From Gammaproteobacteria bacterium (lineage in GTDB: Bacteria; Pseudomonadota; Gammaproteobacteria; Chromatiales; Chromatiaceae): 64,000 bases of DNA. The stretch spans positions 22,197 to 86,196 of the forward strand of contig RZZN01000010.1 in the NCBI GenBank assembly GCA_009929855.1, given 5' to 3'. The notes below the pieces were generated by a model. It was given only the letters and a program-made list of their open reading frames with translations. It was not told the origin of the DNA and ran no database searches. This document shows positions 63,789 to 64,000 of this stretch, one piece after another. The translations under genes were made by a program, and so were the position numbers. The stretch's first letter is position 1. Each line of letters begins with the position of its first letter.

Positions 63789-64000
63789 TTAACCAATCTT
63801 CTCCTTTCCGGTTATCGCGTTAATGTAGATGAGGCCCTTGTTCTGTGCTGCTGTTATCTTCTTATCAATCATGTCCGAAAAGGTCTGCATTCCTTCCAAA
63901 ACCATAGTTAGTGCCTGAACGGAAACCGCTTTATTCATGCAGAACAATGGGTTAAAATATTTCTCGACTCCGAAGATCGCGAGCCTGCTCGGCGTCCTGA
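63789..64000 (-). CDS. C-terminal part of an unidentified protein, truncated by window edge
   Basis: Open frame from window edge: RTPSRLAIFGVEKYFNPLFCMNKAVSVQALTMVLEGMQTFSDMIDKKITAAQNKGLIYINAITGKEKIG*. Confidence 0.5.
   Translation of the reverse strand, partial: RTPSRLAIFGVEKYFNPLFCMNKAVSVQALTMVLEGMQTFSDMIDKKITAAQNKGLIYINAITGKEKIG

Overview
High-GC gammaproteobacterial chromosome segment. Gene content and order suggest a purple sulfur bacterium of the Chromatiaceae type (inference). About 50 kb is conserved housekeeping sequence: gltX; an NMT1-type ABC transporter; the rpsB-tsf-pyrH-frr-uppS-cdsA-dxr-rseP-bamA-skp-lpxD-fabZ-lpxA-lpxB-rnhB cluster; map-glnD; fkpB-ispH-tsaD; serS; pdxJ-recO-era-rnc-lepB-lepA; degP-rseC-rseB-rseA-rpoE; and nadB. 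Accessory content includes: a GlgC-like protein that has lost its canonical catalytic motifs; an RsbW-like ATPase/GNAT fusion gene in a block bounded by a 41-42 bp direct repeat; a decayed, collapsed napABC remnant; an unlisted 45-aa four-Cys membrane ORF behind a promoter whose spacer is a perfect 16-bp palindrome; a coupled DUF2235 hydrolase + membrane patatin pair; and a decaying defence island (56.4-64 kb). The island holds remnants of a type III R-M operon with the middle of each gene missing, solo antitoxins, IS fragments, an intact PLD-SNF2 helicase, DUF29 and a HicAB-like pair. All family names come from reading the translated sequences; no database search was run.
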